A stretch of 64,000 bases of DNA from Paenibacillus contaminans (GTDB lineage Bacteria > Bacillota > Bacilli > Paenibacillales > NBRC-103111). The notes beneath the pieces are model-generated. The model did no database searches and was not told the DNA's origin. It saw only the letters and a list, made by a program, of their open reading frames with translations. This document shows, piece by piece, positions 16,736 to 26,380 of the stretch (positions are counted from its first letter, which is position 1; the number at the start of each line of letters is the position of its first letter). The position numbers were made by a program, and so were the translations under genes. Where the stretch lies: the NCBI RefSeq assembly GCF_003285015.1, contig NZ_QMFB01000012.1, forward strand, positions 62,001 through 126,000, in the 5' to 3' direction.

Positions 16736-17416
16736 TCAGGGGTGATCCTTACGGTAGAGCTCGCGGCTTTTATAGCCCGCCTGCAGAATCATCTTCATTT
16801 CCTCGCGCCGCTTTGCCTTCGTATCCTCTTGCTTAGCGCTATAGACATAACGCGCCCAGTCTTTGCGGTATCCCGGTGTAAGCGACCGGTAGACGGCAAG
16901 CAGCTCCGGGGCATCCTCCAGATCGTTCTCCACACTGGGAATCAAGGACACATAATCGTCCACGCGTTGGCTTGCTTTCGAAGAAGTCTGCTCTTTGTTC
17001 TTGCCCCACGCGTCCTCTTTCAGCCCTACGACCGTAAAGACATCGTCCAGCCCCACCATTCGGGCGAATTTTATATCGCTTGTCCCGACATACCCGTTCT
17101 CATCGCTCTCCAGATCGCCCATCAAGTCGTCGCGATGAATGAACGTCGGGTATACTTTATTTCCCTTTTTAGGATAGGCCATAAAGAGATAGCCGTTCTT
17201 ACGGAGATGCCGATGCTCGATGACACGGTTAACCAGTCCCTTTAATGCTTCCGTATCCAGCACAAAAGCAAATATGAGATCATAAGCGCAATCCTTAGCG
17301 AGCGCAGTATCGTAGCCTGACAGCCCGGTGAAGTAATCCGAGCCTTTCGGCTCGTCCAATATCGCGGCGTGCTCGAACTTATGCAAATTCAGCTTTTCTA
17401 CTATCGATTTCGTCAC
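16736..17416 (-). CDS. YdeI/OmpD-associated family protein
   Basis: 226 residues. The C-terminal block GYRKDWARYVYSAKQEDTKAKRREEMKMIL is the OmdA/YdeI signature (bacteriocin-protection-type domain). The N-terminal ~100 residues (AAILDEPKGSDYFTGL...YDLIFAFVLDTEALKGLV) form a small alpha/beta domain found with it. The start is GTG at 17416 with GAGG close upstream. No membrane segment. The biochemical role of the family is unclear. Confidence 0.8.
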   Translation of the reverse strand: MTKSIVEKLNLHKFEHAAILDEPKGSDYFTGLSGYDTALAKDCAYDLIFAFVLDTEALKGLVNRVIEHRHLRKNGYLFMAYPKKGNKVYPTFIHRDDLMGDLESDENGYVGTSDIKFARMVGLDDVFTVVGLKEDAWGKNKEQTSSKASQRVDDYVSLIPSVENDLEDAPELLAVYRSLTPGYRKDWARYVYSAKQEDTKAKRREEMKMILQAGYKSRELYRKDHP

Positions 17417-17536
17417 TATGCCTCATCTCCTGGATATATTCGCGTGCTAAACAGATAGGGTATCTCCGCAGCGCTACTATACCGCTTTACGGGAATACCC
17501 CTTTGGATGCGTTCATCGCTTTTTCTTACGCGGACC

Positions 17537-17893
17537 CTACTTATACAACACTTTGTCTACGTTGTACTTGGCTCTATTTTTATTGATAATATAGGTTTCG
17601 TAGATCTCGCGGTCTACAGGGTTTTCGTTGACGCAAACCTCAATCTTGGCGACCTCGTCGCGGTGATTCTTCATGTCCGATACGGTATCCTCGAAATGCT
17701 TTTTGATCCGCGGTCTGAGCTTTCTGGCCTTGCCGACGAACAGCAGCTCGTCCTGATCGTTATAGAACATGAAGAACCCGCCCTTATCCCTGGGGATCAG
17801 GTGAAAATCGGTAAAACCGTAAATGTTGCTCATCTGGGGGTCTTTCTGTTTGGTGATGGTCACGTCCGGCGTCGGTATTGTGATGATGATCAT
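17537..17893 (-). CDS. GIY-YIG nuclease-family protein
   Basis: 118 residues. GGFFMFYNDQDELLFVGKARKLRPRIKKHF is a UvrC-type GIY-YIG core in which the GIY and YIG triads are altered (GFF...FVG); a conserved arginine-rich helix and a downstream glutamate (DREIYETYIINK) remain. Activity is therefore uncertain. ATG at 17893 is used; an internal ATG 20 codons later would still keep the domain. It lies 89 bp downstream of the large sensor kinase gene on the same strand. Confidence 0.78.
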   Translation of the reverse strand: MIIITIPTPDVTITKQKDPQMSNIYGFTDFHLIPRDKGGFFMFYNDQDELLFVGKARKLRPRIKKHFEDTVSDMKNHRDEVAKIEVCVNENPVDREIYETYIINKNRAKYNVDKVLYK

Positions 17894-17982
17894 ATTCGTT
17901 CACTTCTCCTCTTCTTATCCTGCTATATACTATCATAACGGCTCGCCCGAAACTACGGGGAATCAGCCGGAGGCGCTCCGGA

Positions 17983-20900
17983 CTAGCAGGGCAAGCTGAT
18001 TCGCAGCAAGCATCCTTTATCCGGCTCGGCATCCACGTACAACGTGCCTTTCAGCTGCTGTACACGGTCCCTCATCATTTTAAGGCCGAAACCCGGCTCG
18101 AGATTGCTTGCGCCTCTTCCGTTATCCGCCAGTATGAACTGAATCAGCGAACCGTCATTCCGCAAGCTGAAGCTGAACGTATTGCAGCCGCCATGCCGTA
18201 TGCCGTTCGTTAAACCTTCTTGCAGCGCGTGGTAGATGACTTTTTTCTGTATTAAAGACAAATGGGATATAGGGTCCATCTCGGCATGGATGAGCACTCC
18301 CGTATTCCGCTCCGTGTCCTGAATCAGCTGCTGCAAAGCCTCCGTGATGTCATAATATTTATCCTCTTTCAGCATATGGACGGAATTGCGGATCTCGCTC
18401 AAGCTGTGCCGGACAAGATCTTGCGCTTCCTTAAACCTTGTTACGGCGCCTTCCGCATCTTTCTGCAAAAGGCGCTTGCCCGCTTCGATCTGGACAATCG
18501 TCGAGGTGAGGGTATGGCCGACGATATCGTGAATTTCCTGCGCGATCCGGTTTCGCTCCGCGTAAACCATCGTTTCCGCCAAAGCTTCGGATGTTGCGTC
18601 CATGGATCTTTGCAGCGCCCGCGTCCGTTCCATCACCTGATCCTCCAAATTGTTTTTCAAGTACTGAATTCCCGAATACAGCTTGGCATTGGTAATGGAA
18701 ATCGCGCATTGGGAGCTGAGCAGCTTCAGTATGTCCAACCGTTCCTCCGTGAAAACCCCGGTCGACAGATTATTCTCCAGATAAAGCAAGCAGATCAGCT
18801 TGTTTTGATGCATGATAGGCAGGCACAGCGCCGATTTCAGCCGGTTATTCTTAATGTACTCGTTCCGTTGGAACATACTGTTGCCCGCAACGTCATGGAG
18901 CACGACCTCTTCTTTCGTTCGTATCGTATAACCGATAATGGCTGCCGGAAGCAGCCGCTCGGCCTCCTCCAACGGAATCGATTCGATATGAAGCTTCTCG
19001 GCCGTTCCGTACGCCTCAACCATCCAGCGGTCTTCATGATCGAAAATGAGCGCGCCGTATTCCGCGCCGGCATTCTGAAGCATAATACGCATCAGCATAT
19101 GCAGCAAGCTGCCCATTTCCATTTCACCCGACAGCGTTTGTGCAGACATGGCGACAGAGAAGTAGTCGATCCGCTCCAAATCGGTTTTCGCTTCCCGCTT
19201 CGGCTGCAGCAAATGACCGTACTTCGCTTCCATATCGGCCGTTTTGGCAAGCGCCCCCCAGCTCATATACGCTTCATAGGCTTCCGTCAAATAGAGCCTT
19301 GCAAGCGGCGGTCTCCCGCTATTGATAAAGTGCTTGGCAAAACATTCGGAAATGATGCCCACGTCATGGACATGTCCGCGGGTGCGTGCCGCATGTAACG
19401 CTTCTTCATAAAATCGTTCGGCCTCGTGTCCCTTGCCTCCAAGCCTTGCATGCTCCGCCCGGACCAGCAGATATTTATGCATATAGTTCTCCGGGCTGCG
19501 GCGCGCCATGGGTTTCAGATTTTTCAAGCTCCGGCGGATCCTATTCCAATAGCTTGCCTTTTCCCGCTTGCTTCCTGCTTCATAGATCTCTTTTAACACC
19601 AGCACTTCATAGTAATAATAGCTCGACGAATCAATGATCTGGGTTGTTCTCAAATTCACCATATTCATCGTGTGCTCAAGCGCAAGCCGGGCTTTTCGGT
19701 AATCGCCGAGCAAGTAGCCGGTAATATATTGATTAATGTTGACCAGCCCTTGCAAGTAATAGCGCTTAGCGTCGCCGGTCACATCTTCCATAAAAGCTTT
19801 CGCATCGATATTCGTTCCCGATAACCTATCATCCGGAGCCCGATTTCCGGTCAAAGCCGTAAGCAGATTGCCAAGGATTACCGCTTGCTTCCAGTACAGC
19901 ACGTTCTCGTTTTGCTTGAACGCATCCGATTGAGAAAGGAGCCTAGTATAAATATCCTTCAGCGGATGACCGAATTGAAAAAGCAGCGAGCAGTTTGTCA
20001 GCACACTGTGGTTGGCATGCCATAGAGCTCCCGATTGCAAAGCGGTCTTGCCCGTATGATCGGTATACGCAAGCAAAAATCCGGGCTCGTAGCGCCTCCA
20101 GCCGTCATAGCAGAGCGAGAATGCGCTGTAGGTTTGCGCATACAGTCCAGGATTGTTCTTTGCGGTCGCAAGGGCGAGCTGCCCCCACTTATATGCCGCT
20201 TCATAATCATGGAACTGGTAATGCTGAATCATCGCGTAGCTCACGAACCCGATGGAAGCCTCCGGCGTCATCCCGTAGTCCATCGTCATCTCCAGCATCA
20301 TTAGAATGGACGAAAGCCAGACCTTCTTCTCTAAAGTAAAGCTCGCGTTAGTCGAATGGACCATAACGGCTAACGCCGCTTTACGCCGTTCATCCGTCAT
20401 AGGAGGAAGATTGGCGAAGGAATGAACGGGATGTTTGCGGAGCTTTCGCCGCACTCGCGTCCATTGCAGCAGCATCTCCAGCGGACCGGGGTTGAAGTTG
20501 TGCTTCATGCCTAGCAGCTTCAAGGTCATCTCGCTTAACGAAAGCACTTTTGGGAAGTTATTTCGGTTCATCTCCAGCTGGATCATCATAATGCATGCCT
20601 GCGCTTTGTCAAAATCGGCCGCTTTCCTCAATACCAGGTTGAACGTATCATCCGCCGCCGCATAGTCCGCGTTTAGGAACTCGGCTTCAGCCCTTTCTTT
20701 GTATGCTTGATAAGCCAGCGGGTAACAGCTGTCCCAGCAATCGTCTTCCAGCAGCCCGGTGGCATGGCGCAAATAGTCCAGCGACGTTCTGAACGCATTC
20801 GACTGCTTCGCCTTAACGCCCGCTTGCACGTTGAGCTCCGCCAATTCCAGCTTTTTCTCCAAGGAGTCGACCTGTGCCGCAGCCTGGTTTAAATGACCCA

Positions 20901-23043
20901 CCACTTCGAATACGGGGACGTCTTCGCCGGCTCTCATCCGCTGCGCGAGAAGAAAGCCGAACTCTATATGCAGCTTCGTCCGCTCCGTCTCGGGCACAAG
21001 CTCGTATGCGGATTGTTGAATATAATCATGCTGGAAAATGTAAGAGGTGCGATCTTCGTACGACGGCAGCAGCAGCCGGTTATCGACGGCAATTTCCACG
21101 CTACCAAACAGTTGATCCTTTTCAAGTCCGGTAATAAGGGAAAGCGTATGCAGACTAAACTGCTTGCCGAGAAAAGCCGCCCGGCCGAGTATATAAACCG
21201 TCTGCTCCGGCAATTTCTGCAGCGAGTTCGATATGGAGGCGGCAGCATTAACGGAAACGTTCCATTCGGCAATAAGCTGCACATTCCACTGCCAAGTCCT
21301 GCTTCGCTCATCGAAGCTCCCCAGGTTGCGGTCCACTATTTCCTGCAGGAACTGCTTGAGAAATAACGGATTGCCCCCGGTCTTACGGAGCAATACATCC
21401 GCCAATTCATCGATTCCGTCTATTTGGCCTTGGAGCATGGACCTCAGCATATGCTTCAGCTCTTCGAAATTGCAGGCAGTAAGCCGTATCCGCTCCATAC
21501 GCGTACCGGTATCCTCAAGCTTGTTTACCAGCTCGCGAAGAGGATGCTCCGGAGCCGTCCCATTGTCCCGGTATGCGCCGATGACCAGCAAGCGCTTCGT
21601 TCCCCTATCCCCCAGCAAATGGCATAAATATTGAATCGAAGCTTCATCAGCCCACTGTAAATTATCGAAGAATAAAACCAAAGACTGCTCCGACTGAACG
21701 AACAATTGAAAAAATCGGTTCATGACAAGATGAAATCGGTTTTGGGCTTCCACCGCAGGCAAAACGGCAACGGCCGGCTGCTCCCCGATCAGCAATTCCA
21801 GGCGGGGGGCCATTTCGATCAGCAGCCGCCCGCAGCCTTGTACCGCATCTAAAATTCTCAGCTTCCACTCTTCCACTTGCGCCTGATGCAAAGTCAGCAA
21901 ATGGTCGGCCAGCTCCGCTATGGCTTGCCGCCAAACGGCATAAGGAAGCGCGGTAGCTATAAAATCGAATTGGCAGACTGTGAAAAAGCCCTTCGCGGGA
22001 ATGGAGTCGCGTATAGTCTCGACTACAAAGGAGGTTTTCCCGACCCCCGCCTCCCCGCCGACCCAGACGGCTTCCGCAGCGCCTTCGGAAACCCGTTTCA
22101 GCGACTGCAGCAATATAAGCTGCTCCGCTTCTTTGCCGATAAATCCTTCCGACAGGAGCAATCTTTCTGAAATATCGTGATTGGCAAGAGGAAATGGCTG
22201 AACTTTCCCCGATACGCGATACTGAACGAGACATTCCTCCAAATCCGCCTTGATTCCGTACGCGCTTGCATACCTCGCTTCGGGCATTTTCTCCATGCAT
22301 TTGCCGACGATATCGGAAACGACCTTCGGCACGGATTGGTTTCTGGTATAAACGGGATCCGGAGTGGCAGCAAGATGGTGATACACCATATCCAGCGCGT
22401 TCTGCAACTGAAACGGCAAGCTCCCTGCGAACCATTCATATAAAATAACGCCGAAAGAATAAAAATCCGAACGGTAGTCCGGTCCCCTCCCCGTTCTCCC
22501 CGTTTGCTCCGGAGACAAGTAAGGAAGAACGGAGTCCGGCCTCCCCGCCGGCTGCGAGAACGGATTCGGGTCTTTTTCTGTGGAGCATAAACGAATATCG
22601 ATCACTTTGACTTCGGTATAGGTATCGTTAATTAATATATGGAAAGGCGTTATTTCATGGAGCCTAATATTGGCATGATGAATGTGCCGAATGCAATCCG
22701 CCATAGCTATAGCGGCCCCCAGAAGCTCCGGAAACCGCAAAGAAGCTCTCCGCGTTCGCATCGCTTGCTCAAGCGTCGTCCCGCCGGGATCGTGCAGGAG
22801 CAGGACAGGCCGGTCCGCCACCAGCTCCAAGCTGTGCGGCTCAAGCACTCCTCTGCCCTTTAAACGAAGCAGCTGCTCATACTCGTATTGAAAGGCAGCG
22901 ATCATATTCGATCCGGCATAATTTTCGCATGTTGTCTTAGCAATGATCTTCAGATTATCTTCCAATCGCAGCAATCGGTATACACTGATTTCCCCATTGC
23001 CGCCGATTTTTTCGACAACTCGAAAACCCGGTATCTCTATCAT
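17983..23043 (-). CDS. Large hybrid sensor: pseudokinase, AAA ATPase, GAF, histidine kinase
   Basis: 1686 residues. (1) Ser/Thr-kinase-like domain, ~1-285; HRDxKxxN reads HEITPFH near 129-135 and DFG reads DIR near 149, so catalytic Asp and Asn are lost. (2) AAA/STAND-type ATPase, Walker A GGEAGVGKTSF at ~329 and Walker B LVLFFDNLQWADE. (3) A long helical, TPR-like region to ~1270. (4) GAF domain ~1290-1440. (5) HisKA_3 dimerisation domain with ERNRIAQEIHD (His ~1505) and HATPase with NGIRHGG and DNGRG. ATG at 23043 follows AGGTGGG. NarL-type kinases normally pair with a LuxR-type response regulator; none is in the window. Confidence 0.9.
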   Translation of the reverse strand: MIEIPGFRVVEKIGGNGEISVYRLLRLEDNLKIIAKTTCENYAGSNMIAAFQYEYEQLLRLKGRGVLEPHSLELVADRPVLLLHDPGGTTLEQAMRTRRASLRFPELLGAAIAMADCIRHIHHANIRLHEITPFHILINDTYTEVKVIDIRLCSTEKDPNPFSQPAGRPDSVLPYLSPEQTGRTGRGPDYRSDFYSFGVILYEWFAGSLPFQLQNALDMVYHHLAATPDPVYTRNQSVPKVVSDIVGKCMEKMPEARYASAYGIKADLEECLVQYRVSGKVQPFPLANHDISERLLLSEGFIGKEAEQLILLQSLKRVSEGAAEAVWVGGEAGVGKTSFVVETIRDSIPAKGFFTVCQFDFIATALPYAVWRQAIAELADHLLTLHQAQVEEWKLRILDAVQGCGRLLIEMAPRLELLIGEQPAVAVLPAVEAQNRFHLVMNRFFQLFVQSEQSLVLFFDNLQWADEASIQYLCHLLGDRGTKRLLVIGAYRDNGTAPEHPLRELVNKLEDTGTRMERIRLTACNFEELKHMLRSMLQGQIDGIDELADVLLRKTGGNPLFLKQFLQEIVDRNLGSFDERSRTWQWNVQLIAEWNVSVNAAASISNSLQKLPEQTVYILGRAAFLGKQFSLHTLSLITGLEKDQLFGSVEIAVDNRLLLPSYEDRTSYIFQHDYIQQSAYELVPETERTKLHIEFGFLLAQRMRAGEDVPVFEVVGHLNQAAAQVDSLEKKLELAELNVQAGVKAKQSNAFRTSLDYLRHATGLLEDDCWDSCYPLAYQAYKERAEAEFLNADYAAADDTFNLVLRKAADFDKAQACIMMIQLEMNRNNFPKVLSLSEMTLKLLGMKHNFNPGPLEMLLQWTRVRRKLRKHPVHSFANLPPMTDERRKAALAVMVHSTNASFTLEKKVWLSSILMMLEMTMDYGMTPEASIGFVSYAMIQHYQFHDYEAAYKWGQLALATAKNNPGLYAQTYSAFSLCYDGWRRYEPGFLLAYTDHTGKTALQSGALWHANHSVLTNCSLLFQFGHPLKDIYTRLLSQSDAFKQNENVLYWKQAVILGNLLTALTGNRAPDDRLSGTNIDAKAFMEDVTGDAKRYYLQGLVNINQYITGYLLGDYRKARLALEHTMNMVNLRTTQIIDSSSYYYYEVLVLKEIYEAGSKREKASYWNRIRRSLKNLKPMARRSPENYMHKYLLVRAEHARLGGKGHEAERFYEEALHAARTRGHVHDVGIISECFAKHFINSGRPPLARLYLTEAYEAYMSWGALAKTADMEAKYGHLLQPKREAKTDLERIDYFSVAMSAQTLSGEMEMGSLLHMLMRIMLQNAGAEYGALIFDHEDRWMVEAYGTAEKLHIESIPLEEAERLLPAAIIGYTIRTKEEVVLHDVAGNSMFQRNEYIKNNRLKSALCLPIMHQNKLICLLYLENNLSTGVFTEERLDILKLLSSQCAISITNAKLYSGIQYLKNNLEDQVMERTRALQRSMDATSEALAETMVYAERNRIAQEIHDIVGHTLTSTIVQIEAGKRLLQKDAEGAVTRFKEAQDLVRHSLSEIRNSVHMLKEDKYYDITEALQQLIQDTERNTGVLIHAEMDPISHLSLIQKKVIYHALQEGLTNGIRHGGCNTFSFSLRNDGSLIQFILADNGRGASNLEPGFGLKMMRDRVQQLKGTLYVDAEPDKGCLLRISLPC

Positions 23044-23191
23044 GAACCCACCTGCTTCAATCGCGTATATTTTCGGTATCCCTACAATCATATCAAATCT
23101 TGTATGGTCGATAAATAAAGCTATTGCAATAGATTCATTAAATGAATAGAATCAAACTGCATCCCAGCATACAGAAAGCCAAGGTGAGCCT

Positions 23192-24703
23192 ATGAATCTG
23201 AAGGAAGCGTTCATTCTTTTATTTACGCACGGCATTCCCATTTTGTTTTTCACCTATATGGCTACCGACGTATTGCTGCGCAATAAGAAGAAAACCGAGC
23301 ATATTTTACTCAGTCTCATCTCTCTTTGTTATCTTCTTTTATTCGCCGAGGAATACATTCGAAACCAGGTTTCCATCGATTATAGCCCCATATTGTCCGC
23401 CCTTTGGCTAAGCAGCGTCGGCATTGCCATTCCCGGACTCGGCTTTCATTTCCTGGTCAAGTTTACCCGTTTAGAAACGAAGCTGCCGAGATTCGTTTAC
23501 CCCTATGTTTTTTACTTGCCTCTGATTTTCATTTTTATGAACCTGGTTACAGGCGCAAAATGGATCTCCGCCCAACAATTCGTTCAGATGGGCATGTGGA
23601 AGCTTCCGGTCTATAATGCCGGCTATTACCAAGCGATGTCGGTGAGCATAATGATCAATTTCTCCTATTTGATTCCGCTGCTGATCGCAAAGTCGAAATC
23701 GGACACTCTCGAGCAGAGAACCATATACAACCATCTCATTTTCGGCGTCGTCGTCTCCGTAATCGGGCATATCATTTTCGGCTACTTCAATTTCGAAGAC
23801 AGCTTGCCTCCATATCCGTATTTATACAGCGGCGTTATTTGGTGTTACTTCCTGAGACATACGATGAAAAGGCATGATTTTCTAAATTTATACGATAAGC
23901 GTTACGAGAAGCTGTTCAATATGAATCCGGACGCCATCCTTCTTATCGATCGCATGCAAACGGTCAAAGACGCCAATCCGCGGGCGATTCAACTTTTCCG
24001 TTCGTTTGAACTGGAGTTCGCGCAATTTTTCAACCTGCTGGACCCCATAATTAAAGAGCGCATGCAAGCGAAGCTGGAAATCGATCATTATGAAACGGAT
24101 ATTTCCCACAACAACAAGCGGCTTTTTCTGCTGGTTAACGCCGATTACGTATGGGTCGACAACGAACAACATGTGCTTTTGATTCTTCGGGACATTTCCG
24201 TTCAGAAACGGCACCAGGAAGAGGTCAAATTTTTGGCCTATCACGACCCGCTGACACGATTGCCGAACCGGCGGTACTTCCATGAGAAATTGGAGGAAGC
24301 GTTACAAGAAGCGGAACGCCATAACCAAACGCTGGCCCTCCTCCTTATCGATCTGGATAAAATCAAGTTGTTGAACGATACACGCGGACATCTCGCCGGG
24401 GACGAAACCCTGAAATACGCGGCGCAAATCATAAAAGAGGCGGTTGAAGATTGCGGGGTTGCAGCGAGAATGGGCGGGGACGAGTTTATTTTATTTATCG
24501 CCAATTCGCCGTCGTACGAAGAAGTCGAGAGGAAGATCGAGCACATGCAGGAGAAATTCTCAAAATATATTTCGAAATACGGAGCTCTTCCCGTCGGGAT
24601 GAGCATCGGCGTAAGCCGTTACCCGACGGACGGAGTCGAGGGGCAAGCCTTGATCAACATTGCCGACAATGCCATGTACGAAATGAAAAGAAGCCGGGCT
24701 TAG
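23192..24703 (+). CDS. Diguanylate cyclase with 7TM sensor and PAS domain
   Basis: 503 residues. Seven hydrophobic segments in the first ~220 residues match the N-terminal 7TM region of histidine-kinase-like sensors; a PAS-like domain (NPDAILLIDRMQTVKDANPRAIQLF) follows, then GGDEF with HDPLTRLPNRR and ARMGGDEFILF, an intact active site. No RxxD inhibitory site is obvious just upstream. ATG at 23192 follows AAGGTGAG. Divergent from the large hybrid kinase with a 148-bp gap, so shared control is possible. It would make c-di-GMP in response to an unknown signal. Confidence 0.93.
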   Translation: MNLKEAFILLFTHGIPILFFTYMATDVLLRNKKKTEHILLSLISLCYLLLFAEEYIRNQVSIDYSPILSALWLSSVGIAIPGLGFHFLVKFTRLETKLPRFVYPYVFYLPLIFIFMNLVTGAKWISAQQFVQMGMWKLPVYNAGYYQAMSVSIMINFSYLIPLLIAKSKSDTLEQRTIYNHLIFGVVVSVIGHIIFGYFNFEDSLPPYPYLYSGVIWCYFLRHTMKRHDFLNLYDKRYEKLFNMNPDAILLIDRMQTVKDANPRAIQLFRSFELEFAQFFNLLDPIIKERMQAKLEIDHYETDISHNNKRLFLLVNADYVWVDNEQHVLLILRDISVQKRHQEEVKFLAYHDPLTRLPNRRYFHEKLEEALQEAERHNQTLALLLIDLDKIKLLNDTRGHLAGDETLKYAAQIIKEAVEDCGVAARMGGDEFILFIANSPSYEEVERKIEHMQEKFSKYISKYGALPVGMSIGVSRYPTDGVEGQALINIADNAMYEMKRSRA

Positions 24704-24721
24704 CATTAAGCCGGCTTTTTT
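24691..24721 (+). terminator. Terminator overlapping the end of the GGDEF gene
   Basis: AAGCCGG (24691-24697) pairs with CCGGCTT (24711-24717) and runs into TTTTTT. The stop codon lies inside the loop. Confidence 0.85.
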
Positions 24722-24818
24722 GTTGACTGGAGGTACGGCAGCGGCCTCGGAAAAGCTTACAGGCGCTGCATGATTTTTATATGCCCTGCAATGATGTGAG
24801 CTGCGTTCTCAACAAGCT

Positions 24819-26198
24819 TCAGAACAAGCCCGCAGATAAGAAGAGCAAGAGGATAACCGCCATTACAGCCGCATATTTATAATTCGGCCGCGCAAGCTCG
24901 ACTACCGACTTCTGCAGGATCCCCGCCAACAGATTGTTCACGGCGGAGACAGGGGAAATCGGATTCGACAGGCCCCAGCCTCCAAGCAGCAGAACCCCGA
25001 AATAAACCGGGCTTATATGAACCGCCGAGGGATCTATCCCTGTCGCAAGAACGGTGACCGGTACGATCGGATGAATGCCGATCAAAGATGTAGCTGCAAT
25101 TAAAGCTATCGCAGCAATCGAGAAGGATAAAGAAATCGGAAGCGGAACCGCGTCAAGCAGTGCTGGGACGGAAGCGCCGAACCCGGTGGCGCTGATCGAG
25201 CCGCTGAAAAAACCGGCCGCCAGAAACAGCGCGATTTCTTTCTGCAAAGCCGGAAGCGTCACCGTAAAATGATTGGTCAGCCCTTGCCGGTATGTCGCCA
25301 TCGCTCCCTTCCCCAAGCACCAGGCTAGCGGGAATAAGACGGCAGCCATACAAGTGATCAAAACCATAGGCAGATCGATCAACCGCTCCAGCAGCAAGAC
25401 GGCGGCTATGGCCAGCAGCAAATACATGCCCAGCCCTGCCGGAAAACCGGCACGCTCCCGGTTCGCATCGGGTCTCTCCCGCTCCGAAGAGGCGGTCTCC
25501 TCTTCCTCATTCCGGCTCTCCCTTAGCCACCGGAAATCTACAACCAAGCTGACAAGCACGCTCAACAACGCCAGCCCGAGCACGTAGGGAAGAAGGGATG
25601 ACCAGTACAACGAAAGCGAAGAGGTCACAATTGTCATAGCCGCAAAATACGGCGACCATAAAATCGCTCCCCCGAATCCTCTGTTCATTGCATTAACAAG
25701 CAGCCGGGTCATAATGCCCGGCTGCGGTTTAACGAACGTCAGATGGTATACGACGGGAATGGAGCCTACATTGATGAATGCACCCATAATTTGAGTAAGG
25801 AGCTGCGTACCGGCGAACAAAGCCGTCTTGCTCCGAACGTTCGCTTGGTAAAACCGCTTCAAGGCTTCGACATAAGCCGGAAGCCGAACGGGAATGCCGA
25901 ACAATGGGGCGAAAACAAACAGAGTAACCAGCGTCACATTAATGCTCGCCGATTCGAACCAGTACAGCGCATCCGCTTTCTGCCAAAGCATGAGCAGCAC
26001 ACCGCCGGCCACGAAGGCAGCGGTCAGCCACAGCGTCGCTCCCTTAAGCTGAAAAAGCAGCAGGACGATTGCTGCAAAAACCATGCAGCCGAGCAATACG
26101 GTCAGCGGCTCCCAGTGCGTCACCTGTTGTACGATAAACACGACCGCAAGGAGAATAATGATCGTCCTGTCTATTGCTGCCTTTACTTTATTTGTCAT
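24819..26198 (-). CDS. Membrane transporter, ion-transporter (IT) superfamily-like
   Basis: 459 residues with about 11-12 hydrophobic segments split by a charged cytoplasmic loop (RESRNEEEETASSERERPD). Repeated hairpin motifs SIPVVYHL...NRGFGGAILWSPY and SLIGIHPIVPVTVL...SNPISPVSAVNN are reminiscent of dicarboxylate/arsenite/Na+-type carriers with two inverted halves. ATG at 26198 has AAGAAGG upstream. The substrate cannot be inferred. A MITE-like element lies directly behind its promoter side (26220-26380), so the promoter may have been altered. Confidence 0.7.
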   Translation of the reverse strand: MTNKVKAAIDRTIIILLAVVFIVQQVTHWEPLTVLLGCMVFAAIVLLLFQLKGATLWLTAAFVAGGVLLMLWQKADALYWFESASINVTLVTLFVFAPLFGIPVRLPAYVEALKRFYQANVRSKTALFAGTQLLTQIMGAFINVGSIPVVYHLTFVKPQPGIMTRLLVNAMNRGFGGAILWSPYFAAMTIVTSSLSLYWSSLLPYVLGLALLSVLVSLVVDFRWLRESRNEEEETASSERERPDANRERAGFPAGLGMYLLLAIAAVLLLERLIDLPMVLITCMAAVLFPLAWCLGKGAMATYRQGLTNHFTVTLPALQKEIALFLAAGFFSGSISATGFGASVPALLDAVPLPISLSFSIAAIALIAATSLIGIHPIVPVTVLATGIDPSAVHISPVYFGVLLLGGWGLSNPISPVSAVNNLLAGILQKSVVELARPNYKYAAVMAVILLLFLSAGLF

Positions 26199-26219
26199 GC
26201 GATACGCCTTCTTTTTTTA

Positions 26220-26380
26220 GGGCATGTCTGAATACTCCGAGGGGAGCAGATTTGGCCGAATTTTTGTTCTAGGCAAGGCGCGTTTGTGAAGGCGTACCGG
26301 GGGTACGTCAAGCAAACGGAACGAAGCATAGGGCAAAAAGGCGGTGAAAGATGACCCTGAGTGAGTTTTCAGACACGCCC
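26220..26380. mobile_element. MITE-like element, 161 bp, flanked by TA
   Basis: Terminal inverted repeats GGGCATGTCTGAATAC and GTTTTCAGACACGCCC match at 14 of 16 positions. TA flanks both ends (26218-26219 and 26381-26382), a TA target duplication as made by IS630/Tc1-type transposases. There is no open reading frame of size. The inside is GC-rich and includes the near-palindrome GGCGTACCGGGGGTACGTC. The right flank TA plus the terminal base forms the TAG stop of the dioxygenase gene. Confidence 0.85.

Noticed and set aside
18262..19398. 378-codon + strand frame
   Set aside because: Antisense to the GAF/histidine kinase end of the 1686-residue sensor; composition (R, L, H, Q rich) is that of a shadow frame.
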